NCBI GenBank assembly: GCA_025201365.1
Contig: JAIXMF010000017.1
Location: forward strand, 248,001-312,000
Length of the DNA: 64,000 bases
Direction of reading: 5' to 3'
From: Syncephalis plumigaleata
Lineage: Eukaryota; Zoopagomycota; Zoopagomycetes; Zoopagales; Piptocephalidaceae
Part shown: positions 1 through 16,642 of the stretch, in pieces
Layout: every line of letters begins with the position of its first letter
How positions within the stretch are numbered: position 1 is the first letter of the stretch
The notes under the pieces: model-generated
What the model saw: the letters and a program-made list of their open reading frames with translations, nothing else
What the model was told of the DNA's origin: nothing
The model's database searches: none
Made by a program: the position numbers and the translations under genes

Positions 1-65
1 AACTCTGCCTTTGATATTGGCAGTTCAATATCGTTGATTTGTGGAAGATGATGTTGATCAGACAT
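1..65 (-). CDS. 5' end of an unidentified gene (partial)
   Basis: On the minus strand an ATG at 65 opens a frame that stays open to the window edge (21 codons). It begins MSDQHHLPQIND and continues IELPISKAE. The stretch before the ATG on that strand is free of other coding signal, and the neighbouring gene starts at 255 on the other strand, giving a divergent pair about 190 bases apart. The short hydrophilic start followed by a Leu-Pro segment vaguely recalls histone-fold subunits of the Dpb4/POLE3 type, but 21 residues cannot decide this and no function is assigned. Confidence 0.35.
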   Translation of the reverse strand, partial: MSDQHHLPQINDIELPISKAE

Positions 66-254
66 GATAGAAAGAAGTGTAGTTGGTTGCTAGGAATACA
101 AACAAGAAGGCGCCACTAATAAACAATGCCAATCTAATGTGACGTTGAACTGAAATTGATTGAATTCTAATAGGAGAAAAGTAGACTTGAGAATCGACTG
201 AGCATCAGTCACTTTTACACTATCGTTTTTTCTTCTTTTTCTTACGAGATTCTT

Positions 255-3158
255 ATGCACCTCCGAGGAATTCGTTGTCTTGGCTAGTAGCCGTTAAACG
301 GCAATCACTATCACGCTGGTCACGACAATCACTTCAGTATACACAGCGACCACTATCGCATCTATCGTATGTTCAGTATGGCGGGGATAAACGTGCTGCA
401 TTTATGACTTGTCGTCCACCTATAATGACATCTTATCGCAGATACATGACAGCATCAGATAGTAGCACTGATAAAACTGAAGAGATTAGTAAATTGCATA
501 CTCTATTAGAACAGGATGGAGAAGAAGCAGCAGCAGTAGCTAAAACGGGCTGCACACCTCTGGTTAATCATGATGAACTTGTGGATGATCCACTTTCAAG
601 TGAGGTCATTCATCTTATGGACACTTTACAGGAGCGACCCTATGAAGCCAGTGAACGCGATATCGCTGATCTATGTCCAGAGAATGCCGATAGATTGACA
701 GAAGAAGAGTGCGAGCAATTGCAGACAGTATTGGAAAGTGGATTCACGGCCAATCTACTTAAATTGTATCTCGCATCTGTTGGACAGAAGGCCACTGGCA
801 CTAAACGTAAAATGACCGACAGAATACTAGAGTATTGGCGACATCAATCGGCTCGTCAGCGTGTTGTGAGGAAAGAAGCAGAATACGATACATCCACCGT
901 TAAAGGTCGTATCTTCTACTATGATGACATTGATAGTAGCTATAAACATATAGAGAAACATGGTAAGTTACAATGTTAATTGAGACGACATATCACTCAT
1001 AAATGGAACTATGCAGAATATCCCATTACAAAGGAAGCTATTCAGTATATGGATAAGTATGGTAAGGCATTCTATCGAGTTATATTGCCCTACTAGATGA
1101 TTAATGGCAAGTATAGATTCAACATTACTCGAACGAGTTAGACTAGCAGGTCCACGTGTGGATATCGATCGTAACTTAAATGTGTTATACTTGGCCGGCA
1201 CTGAGGATCAAGTGAGGGTTGCCCGTAATCAATTACAGAAACTATTAGTAAGTTGTTAATGAACTAGTCTAATAGTAATCATGATCATTATACTCATTAA
1301 CATTGTTCATTAGACACCAGTAGTAAAAACCCTAACATTCCCTACAATATTGAATAATACATTACCGCTACCTGTTGATAAATTGGATAAATTACAAGGT
1401 TTACTCGGTGTACTCATTAATGCCAATGTTGATACTACTCATCAAGTGCAGACAGTAAGTAGAGATGTTATATGACATAAATCATTACTATTTATTTCTT
1501 TAGTAAATACTAATAATATGAAATAAAGGTGCAATTAGTAGGTGATACCAAGCAGAATGTAGATATAGCAGCATCAGCCTTGGAATGCTTAGTAACAAGC
1601 AACAACAACAGTGATAGTAATACAACTACTTATATTTATTCAGCAACAACACAAATGAGAATGAGAATGAAAAAAACTATGCTCTCTTACCTGTACACGA
1701 TTCATTCGGTATGCCATTCGTGTCAAAATATGCAGCACCCTTCCGTATAGTCGATTATACTACACAGAATAGTTCGTCGGTAAGTCATGTAGACATATTA
1801 GATGATGTCATTACTTATATTCATGTTAGGAAGAAACTACCGAGAAGAATATTCTATCAAGTGATATTGCCCTACTACAACATGAGTAAGTGTATAATTA
1901 GTAAATGGATGACTATTCCCTTGTCTAATACAAATACAAATCACTATTATTGATATATAGTAAGGCACACGATGATAGTACACCCAGTAATCTATACAAT
2001 CTATCATCAGTCATCGAGTCATTGGCTGAGAAATCGATCGACAATGGTTTCACCGTATCTGGTTTAGCCAAGTGAGTGTAGCACTTTGTTTCTTGTATAT
2101 CTAATGAACATCTACTAATCAATACAAACTAGATATGGTTATGGCTATTTCTATTGTCTTGATCAACTTGGTGCATTAGATGCACTAGCTTTGCCCACTC
2201 GTCAGTCACTAACGATAAATGAACTGACAACATTATTGGACGCGTCAAACTCGGAATCATCCTTGTATAAATCAGCATTTCTAACTAAGTAATAATCAAC
2301 AACAATTGATATATATATATATACGTATGATGCTAACTACTGTTATTAGTTATTCCATGAGTCAGGTTACAGGTCAACTTCACGATTTGATTAGACCAAA
2401 ACAATATGTGGAATTGGAATATGTGACACCGCACTCTACCGCACATGGTATACGAATCCAAATGAGTATCGCTGATGATGGCCATGCCACAATAGAACAA
2501 ATAGCACAATTCACTCTACCCTACCGTACACAACTACTATTACCAACAAGGTTTGTTATACTCTACTAGTAGTAAGCATTAGTGTTACTGACATCTATAT
2601 ATCATAATAGAGCATCTGATATATTATTCGAGTTACAAGCGACTAAACTATTGACACCGTCAGACAATATACTTGATCAATTTGTCAATTGTCAAGTAAC
2701 CAGGTAGATAGTATGACTATCAGCACTATGACTCGATAACTAATCAATATACTTGTTAATAGTGACACGTATAATAACATACCAGATGTACTCGATAATA
2801 CATTATTGTCTTCCCTATCACTTGTATCCAATAATTATGGAGATGAGTCAACAAGTATGAGAATCAATGCTATTCGACGTGTTAGCGAGCAACAGCGTGG
2901 ATGGCATAACTTGTGGTTAAAGGCTCGTCGAACAGATGAGATCCGTCAGAGTATCTCACTCTATGAAAGTATGGTAAGTAGCATGTATTGTAATATCTAG
3001 TCAATCAATGAACATCACACTAACTCATCTACTATATTAATACAAAACAATAGCTATTAACTAGTCCTATATCTAAACAATCCACCGATACTACAAGCGA
3101 TCTATCCTCACTTCGATCCTTATTAGTGGAGGCAATCGGTTTAGTGTATGAATCTTGA
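255..3158 (+). CDS. SLS1-like mitochondrial protein with SAP and KH-like segments
   Basis: Multi-exon gene. The N-terminus is rich in Arg, Ser and Gln and lacks acidic residues (LSRWSRQSLQYTQRP), as expected for a mitochondrial presequence. Around residues 150 to 190 a SAP-like helix pair is visible (TANLLKLYLASVGQKATGTK, then DRILEYW). Later exons carry KH-like pieces (VDIDRNLNVLYLAGTEDQV and a second repeat near LVGDTKQNVDIAASALECL). This order resembles the fungal Sls1 family, inner-membrane proteins that couple mitochondrial transcription and translation. The ATG at 255 (MHLRGIRCLG) runs into a stop after ten codons, but one missing base near 285 would join it to the presequence frame; the alternative is the internal ATG near 404. 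At least eight introns follow, and the stop is at 3156-3158. The family call rests on domain order, not on a unique motif. Confidence 0.55.
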
Positions 3159-3329
3159 AATAGTGAACTGAGTAGTTCATCCAATAAAAATACGTTGAAT
3201 TTATTTTTCTTTTTCTTTTTTTCCTAACAAGCCACCATCTCTCTCTCACCTTTTCTGCATCGCAGTATTTTGTCATTTATTCATTCGTTAGCTAGTCCTT
3301 TCTTATTGCTTTCAATCTGCAAACATATA

Positions 3330-4522
3330 ATGACGACTGTAACTCCCGTAATTGATGATAAACAGGTGATTATATATATAGCTATGTAGCTATATAGTCA
3401 ATGCAAGTAGTACTTATATATTTACGATCTATCTCTCTATAAACCGATATATATAGGTGTTGCGTGCCTCTAAGGCATTGTTGAAATACGTTGAGAAGAA
3501 GAGTGGAGAGAATGGTGCTCAACTTATTGAAGATGAGACGTCCATCTGGCTAGTAGTTGCTTTAAAGCGTATTCCCGAAAAGAAACGAGTCAAGCCTATT
3601 CGTATGTAAGTGTATAGCTATGTACACTTTACTTGATAGTAGCAGTGATAATAACCACTATTACTTTATTATGTAACAGACCAACCAAGCATATTATTGC
3701 AAAGGAGGATGCTCGAGTATGTCTATTTACACGCGACTCTCAGCAGAAATACAAGGATTTGCTAAAAGAAAAGGAAGTCAACCGTGTAGAAAAGGTACAT
3801 CCTACGACTATCTACGGATATATATAATGATGTAGTAGTATGCATAGCAACTAACCCCATACTCTCTATCTGCTACATAAGGTTATTGGTCTAACGAAGC
3901 TACGCTCTAAATATAAGCAATACGAAGCGAAACGCTTACTATGCTCCACTTATGACTTGTTCTTGGCTGATGCTGCCATCATACCACTACTACCACGCGT
4001 ACTTGGCAAGAAGTTCTTTGAAAAGAAAAAGTAGGCAACACATATTATTGTCATTACTGCGTACAAACAGAATAGCTAATATCGATGGATTGACTACTTA
4101 GATTACCCATCCCTGTGGATCTATCAAAGAAGAATCTTAAGGCGGAAATTATGCGAGCATGTCATTCCACTTATATGAGCCTGTCTGCTGGTACATGTCT
4201 GTAAGTATATATGTATATATTAAGCATTAATGAAGGTAATATAATATTTATCATTGACTTGAATGGATACACATGTAGGTCGATACGTATTGGTCATTCA
4301 GGCATGTCGGCCAAGCATGTAGCCGAGAACATTGTTCATGCCGTTCCTTCCGTGGTGGATCACATACCAAGAAAATGGCGAAATATACTATCGCTCAGTA
4401 TTAGAACAAGCGATTCAGTGTCGCTACCCTTCTACAATGCTGCATCGCTTGAAGAATCCAATGTCACGACAAATAACACAGCATCCACACCATCCTCGGA
4501 AGAGATTACCGTCGCTAATTAA
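3330..4522 (+). CDS. UTP30: Ribosomal L1 domain protein, Utp30/RSL1D1 family
   Basis: Six exons, with the ATG at 3330 (MTTVTPVIDDKQ) and a first intron from about 3367. The protein runs VLRASKALLKYVEKK, then PTKHIIAKEDARVCLFTRD, then LCSTYDLFLADAAIIPLLP, then LPRVLGKKFFEKKK, and then SIRIGHSGMSAKHVAENIVH. This is the two-domain ribosomal L1 fold in the form seen in nucleolar Utp30/Cic1/RSL1D1 proteins, which act in pre-ribosome assembly rather than in the mature 60S subunit. The tail is Ser/Thr/Asn-rich. It lies between the SLS1-like gene and VPS28, all on the plus strand. Length (about 280 residues) and the absence of mitochondrial or bacterial L1 features favour Utp30; Cic1 is the main alternative. 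Confidence 0.8.
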
Positions 4523-4784
4523 TATAAAGCATACGCTTTAAAAGTTCTAGTTGTTTCCTTGTTGTAGATGTGCATCTACCTATTAAACTATTTACCATAG
4601 AATGTTGTGTATACTAGTTTGCTATTAGTGATGATAAGGTTAGCATATATTGAAATACCAAAAATATAGAGAAAGAAAGGAGGAAATACGATATGCTTGT
4701 CACATGATGGAACATTGATCATTTACTTGTTGTACGTCACATATTCTGTTTATTTTATATACTCTCGCTTTCTTTTCTCCTAGC

Positions 4785-5710
4785 ATGGAATCTACCGACG
4801 AACAAGTACGTCTATGGTCATCGCGTAAGGAGCGTGAGACCTACGACAATCAAGCTGATTTATACGCGCTTATTGTTTGCGTTGAACAACTGGAGAAGGC
4901 CTACGTGCGAGATGCTATTCCAGCCACAGTGTAAGTTGTCCACACCACTAGTAGCTAGCCTATACAAACCAATGTTGTCCAGGTATACCGAGGAATGCAG
5001 TAAGCTGATTGCGCAATTCAAAACAGCATTAAGCCTAGTAGGTGAATCAGTACCTGATGTAAAGGCATTCATGGCAGAATACAAGGTGACTATCTGTCTA
5101 GGAATAGCTGGATTGTATTAAGTACTTATTGATAACATCGCTAGCTTAACTGTCCCGCTGCTGCTCATCGACTATTAGTTACGGGTGTACCGGCTACAAT
5201 AGAACATGCAGCTACACGCGGATCGGGATCTGATAATACACCTCGACAAGTAGCCGAGACCACTAAGGTAGAAGGAGCAACGATAGCAATACATTGCTAC
5301 ATACCGATTGACGATGATATATGGTTATACATCTAGGATTTTATCACACTATCCGATGCTTTGAAGATGGATTTACGCGCGGCTGATAGTCTACATCCAT
5401 TGCTGAGCGATTTAATGCAAAGTCTTACCAGTACAAGTGCTTTGACATCGGATTTCCCTGGCAAGGAAAAACTGCTAACCTGGTAAGGAAGAGTAATATA
5501 CAATCAATTGCATACATCTGTAGACAGATTGCACTTGTAAAGAAATATCAACTTTATTGACCATGCGAAATACAAAAACCCAGGCTCATTGAACTAAACC
5601 AGATGAAAGCCAGAGATGAACTGGACGAGGAACAGATGCGACAATTAGCGTTTGATGTGGAGAACGCATTCTCAGAGTTCTATCGCTCGCTATCTTCCGG
5701 TCAGCATTGA
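4785..5710 (+). CDS. VPS28: ESCRT-I subunit Vps28
   Basis: Five exons start at MESTDEQVRLWSSRKERE and end at YRSLSSGQH. The N-terminal core (YDNQADLYALIVCVEQLEKA, then VRDAIPATVYTEECSKLIAQ) binds Vps23/Vps37 in known ESCRT-I. The final exons (DFITLSDALKMDLRAADSLH, then LIELNQMKARDELDEEQMRQ, then LAFDVENAFSEFYRSL) form the C-terminal four-helix domain that contacts ESCRT-II. The total of about 210 residues matches the family. The complex sorts ubiquitinated membrane cargo into multivesicular endosomes. The gene is tail to tail with APH1, with only about 85 bases between stop codons. Confidence 0.9.
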
Positions 5711-5794
5711 TTCTACACGATACTACAAAGCCTAAAATAAAGAACACACACACGCACGCACACAGACATCTACTATTGATGAGGATGATGAGGA

Positions 5795-6839
5795 TTAAGC
5801 ATGATGCTTTAGAACACTGGCAGCGGCTAATCCGCCTGTAATAATAAAGATGAGCGAGTTGACAAGGAGAGGATAGACGCAGCCGTAGTTTGTTCCGTTG
5901 GAATTGATGGTAGTCTAATGAATTATCATATAAGAAAGAGCCCTACTACTACTATTACTATCACTGCTAGAATGAATACTTACCGTATAAGCCACTGTAA
6001 AATGAGTAAGTACTACAAAGCCTATACGCCAAGCAGACATTGGTTGGAAGTAGCCATCGAATGCGACTATCATCCAGAATACATGGTCATGCTAATGATA
6101 GCCGTCATAATAGCTATAGCAATGACAATGATAGACTAGATGTCAATAAATGAACAAATATCATGTTTAGCATCCTATTTACCTGATAGAAAGAAGATGG
6201 ATATATTGGGACAAGCGGGAGACATCGGAGAACCAGGTCCAAGTGACTGAGATAACAAACTAACATAAGTGGTTAAGGCGTAGATGAGACCGAATCCTAG
6301 ACCACTAGCTAATTGAGAGAGGGAAGGAGAGGGAGAGAGAAAGATGTCATTACTAAAGGATGCACATAATAATGATACGTGCATACTTACCAAGTGCAAA
6401 ACTACTGCGATTCAAACGGATGTTGGTCGTTTCGCCGTGGTATGAAGTCCTTTCTCGGCACGTCTAATCATAAGCATGTTGTTAATACAAAGTAACATCA
6501 TAAAGGGATAGTGATATGACTAGTGCAACTTACTCGATCATTTTAAAGTATCCCCAACGTATTAGCTCTTGTAGTATTACACCATAAACCAAAGTGACAG
6601 GATGAAACTGGCGAGCTGGTACAATGCATACCACAATACTGATGTGAGTAAGAGCGATACTAACCAGAAGAATGCGCTATTACAGGCAACTATTAGTATA
6701 AAGTAGGTATAGGATGAGCTGCTTACCTAGTCATCGCCAGGATAACAAGCTGTGCATCACGAGCGATAGTCAACAGAAACACCGATACAATAGGACCGTA
6801 AGCGGTTAACGCATAACCAAAGAAAGAAAGCAACGACAT
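5795..6839 (-). CDS. APH1: Gamma-secretase subunit Aph-1
   Basis: Polytopic membrane protein with about seven predicted membrane segments. It starts MSLLSFFGYALTAYGPIVSV at 6839. Family landmarks in order are SAFFWLVSLLLTSVLWYALY, then TLVYGVILQELIRWGYFKM, then GLGFGLIYALTTYVSLLSQS with LGPG following, then HVFWMIVAFDGYF, then VVLTHFTVAYT, and a last segment ending GLAAASVLKHHA. The fourth segment keeps two glycines of the GxxxG pattern, with Ala at the third position, and the two membrane histidines known to matter in animal Aph-1 align with the His of HVFW and of LTHF. Aph-1 scaffolds the presenilin intramembrane protease. Several exons change frame by one base and one splice junction is phase-inconsistent, as elsewhere in this window. 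It is divergent from AP-3 beta and convergent with VPS28. Confidence 0.85.
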
Positions 6840-7247
6840 GATTAAAGAGAGCAATCACAATGAATAAACAGATTGAGCTAAATAGTATTATATTAGTGTA
6901 TAGTAGTAGTAGTAGTAGTAGTAGTAGTAGAAGTAACAAGCTGAACAGAGCACCTAAATAAGAGAATGAGTGAACAAACAGAAAAGCAAGAACTGGACGA
7001 ATAAAGACAAGCGAGTCGATCAATGGTGTTGTATTGACTGGAATGTGCAAGTGGCATAATCAAGCTTATAATTGGTGACACACTACAGGCTTTTCCATCA
7101 TCCTGCTCTAATAAAGAGAGTGAAGCATCTCCTTATCCCACTTGTTGCTCATACTACACAGGCATACATACTATTTGTAATCTTTCCTGTTGTTTCTTTT
7201 CTTATTAGTGGTGCAACGCCTCATTACTGCCAGTATTGTTGAATAGC
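6840..7247. promoter_or_regulatory. Divergent intergenic region APH1 / AP-3 beta
   Basis: The 408 bases separate two divergent start codons, so both promoters must lie here unless one gene has further upstream exons. It holds a perfect TAG trinucleotide repeat (6901-6930) and a CT-rich run just before the AP-3 beta ATG (about 7180-7205). Open frames on the minus strand around the repeat are low-complexity readings and show no protein family. Confidence 0.4.
6901..6930. repeat. (TAG)10 microsatellite
   Basis: Ten perfect copies of a trinucleotide in the APH1 upstream region. On the minus strand it reads as poly-Leu or poly-Thr, which explains the false open frames there. Confidence 0.95.
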
Positions 7248-10244
7248 ATGGCCGACTATCTGGCACGCGCTGCTCAGACGGCTGCACAACTATCGAAACG
7301 ACTTACCGATACAGTAACGGAAACCACTAGAGAGTTGGCATTCGACACGGGTAGTCGCTATTTGGAGACAGCCGAAGACCGTCTACAGGATATCAAGCAT
7401 TTACTTGAGTCACGCTATGACAGAGAGCAACTGGAAGGACTAAAACGACTTGTGGCAGTAAGTATACGAGAGGAGGATAATAACCTACTAACGCTAATAC
7501 TAACGCTGTCGTTGTTGCTATGCGCGTAGCTTATCTCTAAAGGCTGGAATGTGGCCGAGTTCTTCCCGCATGTGGTTAAACTAGTGGCATCGCGTAATAT
7601 AGATATACGAAAACTGGTGTACATCTACTTGCTTCGTTACGCGGCACAAGAGCCGGATCTATCGCTGTTATCGATTAATACGTTTCAACGGGATCTAGGC
7701 GATGCTAATCAGTTCATACGAGCTATGGCACTTCGTGTAATGACAGGCATACGCGTACCATCGATTGCACCGCTTCTCGTATTGGGTGTACGCAAGTGTG
7801 CCACCGATACTAGTCCGTATGTTCGTAAGACGGCGGCACTAGCCATCTCTAAATGTGCTTTGTAAGTACATCTGTTATAATGCTTGTTTAGTATTGCTCA
7901 TGAATAGGACATGCATGCACGTAGACTTGATCCAACACGAAAGGCAGATCTAATTGATATACTGGTTCAACTATTGCACGATCGTTCACCATTAGTCATT
8001 GGATCAGTCATGTCGGCCTACTTGGATCTATGTCCGGAACGATTTGATTTACTGCATCAGCATTTCCGTCGTCTTTGTCATATGCTGATCGATGCCGATG
8101 AATGGGGCCAGATAGCGATACTTGAAGTACTGACCCGATATGCTCGTACGCAATTCGTTGATCCACGACACGTTAAACGAACAACAGCATCAGTAGGTGA
8201 ACAAGCTTTGATAGAATAATCCTATTAACCTACGACGTAGACAACAGATACTACAATTGAAAAGTTCTACGAATCAGATGACTCGACGAGTGATCGTCAT
8301 GACACGGTAGAACCATCTAACGGTGATGAAAATGCGACATTGGATCATGATCATGAATTATTACTAAAATCAAGCATGCCACTATTACATCATAGAAATA
8401 GTGCAGTAAGTGCAGATATGACTGCATGGATTATCTACAGCTAGCTAATATGCCAACTCATAGGTAGTAATGGCTGCCATCTCATTACTATTCCATATTG
8501 GAACACAAGATGATATGGCCAAGATTACTACACCATTGACGAGGATACTACATGGCAGTCGTGAAACTGAGTACACCATTCTATTGAATATCAAGAATAT
8601 GGTAGAGAAACGACCGGTAAGTCAATGAACTGACATGAATTGACATGAATAATAAACTTGACAATGTACAATTAGGATTTGTTCTTCGATACTGTAAAGC
8701 CATTTTATTTACGTATTACAGATCCAGTCATTATTGGGCGATTAAAGCTGGAGATACTTACGCGAATTGTGACAGATACAACTGCACAGAATATAGCTGA
8801 TGAACTATTTGTAAGCATTATTTAATCATTGTACTACAAGTGATACGTGTCAATGCTAACTATTCCGTATGTATATAGGCTTATATCAAGTTTCCTCGCA
8901 AAGAGTTGGTTATATTGGTGGTCAGGGCCATAGGTCGATTCATTAGTAAACAGCCCACCTATACGAATGTGTGCTTACGTCGATTGATGCACTATTATGA
9001 CGATGACAATGGTAGGATTATAGAGCAAAGTGACATACAATTGATTGATTAACAATGCATCTGCTTAAAAGCACAACTAGTAGGAGAAATAGCAGCGGTA
9101 ACACGTCACATTCTTTCACAGCAGACGGATTGTGTCTCCATCGATAATATGAGCCTATACCTTACTCATTTGATTAGCATATTCTTTACCACCAAGTCGG
9201 CCATTGCACGAACCAATATCGTTTGGCTAGCTAGTCATTATTCACTTCGTCGACTGGAAAACACTGACTTGACACCATTACCACGGGAAGTAGTTGACTG
9301 TGTCGCTTCCTACACACCTAATATTCTTCGAGAGTTGGTTCGTCAATTTCCAGATGAAGATAATTCAGTAAAGTTGCAAGCATTACGTCTAGGTTTGATT
9401 ATGGCATTGACCGGTGGACAAACGGAGAAACGACTATTCCTCCATTTGAGCGAACTGGCACGATACGACTTGAACTACGATGTACGCGATTGTGCACGTT
9501 GGATTCGTGGATTCGCGGTCAATAATGGCATTTCTAAGGATGCAGATGACAATGACAATGAGAATACCGATACAACTAAGCAACTGGATCAGTTGACCCA
9601 TCCAGCTTCATCCCATTGGTATCGATATATTGGTAGCTTCACTTTAGATACTAAAGACATCACAGCAACAACGACAACGACAAATGAAGCAGGTAAAGGA
9701 TATGTGAATACATACTCATATTATTGATTATTAATACGCGTGATTTCATTTATTACGGTGACAGATCCATTAGCCTATCCTATCGGTTCTCTGTCTCTTG
9801 TGGTTAATCAGCCAATGTCTGGATATGAACCATTGCCGGATTGGCCAGCTGTCCAACCGGATTCATCAGTTCGTAATGTACCTGTAAGTCATGACACAGT
9901 GCATTGCACTAGATATAAACAAATACTAACAACTATGCTGCTATTGTATACGTGAAATAGGAGCCGACACCTATAGACCCTAGTCATGGAAAGTCCAAAC
10001 CATCACAGGCACTTAGCAATGCACGAAAGATGTGGCTGGGTTCAGCTCCACAAAACTTGGATGAGTTCTATGACACAGAAGAGAGGATGCTACAGAAGAG
10101 GAGGAGGAGGAGTATACAACGACCGAGGAGGAAGATGAAGACGAAGAAGACGAACTAATATCCGATTCATATGAAGAAGAAGACGAGGACGATAATGATG
10201 ATGACGATGCGCAACATATTAACGATAGATTATTAAAGAAATAG
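7248..10244 (+). CDS. APL6: AP-3 adaptor complex beta subunit
   Basis: Large multi-exon gene. The ATG at 7248 gives MADYLARAAQTAAQLSKRLT; upstream in-frame codons lack an ATG. The trunk consists of helical repeats characteristic of adaptin beta chains: YLETAEDRLQDIKHLLESRY, GLKRLVALISKGWNVAEFFP, VVKLVASRNIDIRKLVYIYL, FQRDLGDANQFIRAMALRVM, and SPYVRKTAALAISKCALLDP. The C-terminal hinge is extremely acidic (runs of Glu and Asp with TTTEEEDEDEEDELISDSYE), as in AP-3 beta rather than AP-1 or AP-2 beta. A single frame change near 10083 joins the trunk to this tail. AP-3 carries cargo from Golgi or endosomes to the vacuole or lysosome-like organelles. The acidic tail ends at RLLKK with the stop at 10242-10244. 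Confidence 0.88.
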
Positions 10245-10385
10245 CATGCTGTATAGTTCATTATTTCTAGAGTTATCCCACTCTATATCGTCGTAATAAA
10301 TGTGTATGTTACTTACATAGTCTTCTTTCTCCTGTTTCTTCTAGCAAAATTGATATGTTGCATGCTCAAAAAGATACGCCGTAGC

Positions 10386-10390
10386 AAAAA
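10386..10390 (-). terminator. Pol III terminator of tRNA-Thr
   Basis: Seen on the minus strand, five T residues lie six bases after the tRNA 3' end, the usual RNA polymerase III stop signal. Confidence 0.75.
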
Positions 10391-10396
10391 GTGAAT

Positions 10397-10468
10397 GCCT
10401 TCTGGCGGAATCGAACCGCCGACCTTCTGCTTACTAGGCAGACGCTCTGCCAACTGAGCCAAGAAGGC
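10397..10468 (-). tRNA. tRNA-Thr (anticodon AGU)
   Basis: 72 bases on the minus strand fold as a full cloverleaf: acceptor GCCTTCT pairing with AGAAGGC, D arm GCTC...GAGC, anticodon stem TCTGC/GCAGA with loop CTAGTAA, and T arm GGCGG/CCGCC with loop TTCGATT. Loop position 34-36 reads AGT, hence threonine with an expected inosine at the wobble base. Internal control boxes are intact (box A TGGCTCAGTTGG, box B GGTTCGATTCC). No intron and no encoded CCA. Confidence 0.97.
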
Positions 10469-11883
10469 TTGTTCACATAAAAATTTTAGCAAAATCGCGT
10501 AGTCGATCTCGATATGGATTTTTGCTTACTGGCCAAATCTTAGCTAAAAAGCCGTAGATTGCACTTGTATGCATAGCGCAAGACATCGTAAAGACTATGG
10601 CAGCAACGGTAGTGCAATAAGCATCGATATTACATAGTAACTTATGCTAAATGACGGGTAATGGCATTACAAAACATAGCATATATGCACGTTTCGTAAA
10701 GGAGTGCTGCTTCATTCGTCGAACAGCAAGCGAGAAGCACTAGAAGGAATAGACGTCAAAAGAAAAGGAGAGGCATAGCAAGAAGGGAGTGTAGTAGTAG
10801 CGGATCTATCACTCTATGCGATACATTTCGTACTTGTAAGCAAAGAACAAGAAAGAAACATAGAAAGAAAGGCAAGAATATATCGTAGGAAAGTAACAAA
10901 ACAATGACGCAGTTCCATCAACAGCCAAGTTATGACTGTGACAGTAGAAAGCAAAGAAAGTACGTAATGTAATTGCTAGTAGTGTGTAGGGGAAAGAGAA
11001 GTAAAGAGGCAAGGAGCATTATAGCGAGGATGATTACGGTGGTAATTATGCATAACAAGGTTCAGTATTGATACAGCAAGGAGATTAATTACGATTCAAT
11101 CAATAAAGTTGGACTAAACAGACGATCAGAGCATATTGATTAGTTACAGCTGTTCAATATGTTTTAGTAGTGACAGCCAGTATACATGTACACAAATAGC
11201 AATGGAACATATTGCCATTAACTGTATAGAACTAGATGCTTCGTGTCTATTAATATTATACATAGTAGGAATGTAGTTTATTATTAGCATACGTCATTTG
11301 TCTAGTGCTACTTATTTGTATATAACGCGTTATACATGCCGCATGACATGGTTGTAATATAAAATACATTCGCTAACAACGGATAATTAGACGTGTTGTA
11401 GTGAAGGGAATGGTGCTGATGATGACGATGATAAAAATAAAAGTAGAGACAAGTCCTTATCGTTTCACGCTTAGTGCACCGTTATGGAGAATGATATTCC
11501 CTTCTGATGTAGTTGGTGCAATGATGCAATCAAAGTGTCATAGACATGCTCGATCGAATATGGAGTAGTTCGTCGAGATTACCATATGAATGTTCGATAG
11601 CGTGCAATAGCACTTGTGCAACCAAGCCACTAAGCTTGACCGAGTGCACCCGTCATTACAACTTACCTTAGAAACGTCATCAGACGAATAGGTATAGGTA
11701 TGGGTGTCTATCTCTATATATTTATAATGATGTATCAGCCATCATTGAAACCATAACGACCTATTTGATCTTGATTCACTTTTATTTCTTCTTCTTCTTC
11801 CTCTTCCTCCTCTTACCAACTTTTATTCAACATTTGATAGTAGCATCCAAATACTAGGGCCTCTTTATACCTCGATTGACAAC
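10469..11883. other. Intergenic region upstream of the Ca2+-ATPase
   Basis: About 1.4 kb between the tRNA gene and the ATPase start. I see no convincing coding frame on either strand. It contains purine-rich stretches near 10,740-10,880 and, close to the ATPase, a TATA-like segment (about 11,715-11,730) followed by a CT-rich tract (11,780-11,815), probably promoter and 5' leader. A small RNA gene cannot be excluded, but I recognise none. Confidence 0.4.
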
Positions 11884-15788
<3,905 letters not shown>

Positions 15789-16187
15789 ATATGTTTTTAC
15801 CCTTCCCACTCACCCACCCGTAGTTTAAGATTGGGAACATACGTTTGTGTGTCTATACGAATGATGTGCCACACACACATATTGTCAAGTCAATCTAGCA
15901 ATGTCTTTGTTGTAATTAGAAAGTAGACATGTTTGTTATGATCAATGTAGTCATTATATAATTAACCCATCAATTATTCTAGAATGTATAGATGCATTGT
16001 TCTAATTGTTTTACAATCTTACTGCTTGTCTATTTCATCGATAGTACACTTTATCTTTACCATATCATCCTATGATATGCGTAATACATCTGGTTGGTAT
16101 CATGATATGCACACACACGCGCATACATAATACGTTAATTTCCTTACACGTGACCGTTCTCGATGGTGTGTGTATGTGTTTTTCCTC

Positions 16188-16195
16188 TATATAAT
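16188..16195 (+). promoter_or_regulatory. TATA element
   Basis: TATATAAT about 780 bases before the PABP ATG, immediately followed by T- and CT-rich tracts. Position and context fit a core promoter with a long leader. Confidence 0.4.
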
Positions 16196-16642
16196 GTCCC
16201 CTTTTTTCACAACCCGCGGCCAATCATTGTGCGTGGCATGAGTCCCCTTTTTCCTCTTTTCTTCACACCACAAAAGGTTTTTTCTCTTCACATTGGCCGT
16301 GATAATTCATCATAATATAAGTGTTGTCACTAGACCCGCCACCACACTGTGCTGTTTTTTCTTCACCTCTCTCTCACTCTTCTCTTCTTTTTATCGATCG
16401 AGTAGCGAAAGGCTTTCAACCCTACGCTCCCGCGTTCAATCCTACACTTACAAGTACATCAGTCCACACGTTTGATCTAAACACTTTTCTCTCGTGCAGT
16501 CTACGTTTGCTTGTGTGTACGTGCTAAACCGAACTTGCTTCTGTTTTCCCGTGCGCCAGCTTATTCTACATCGTAAGAAAGAAGGATTGATCTCGGACGT
16601 TGGCCGTGTGTACACCTGTAGCCCTCGTTCGTTCAAATCTGG

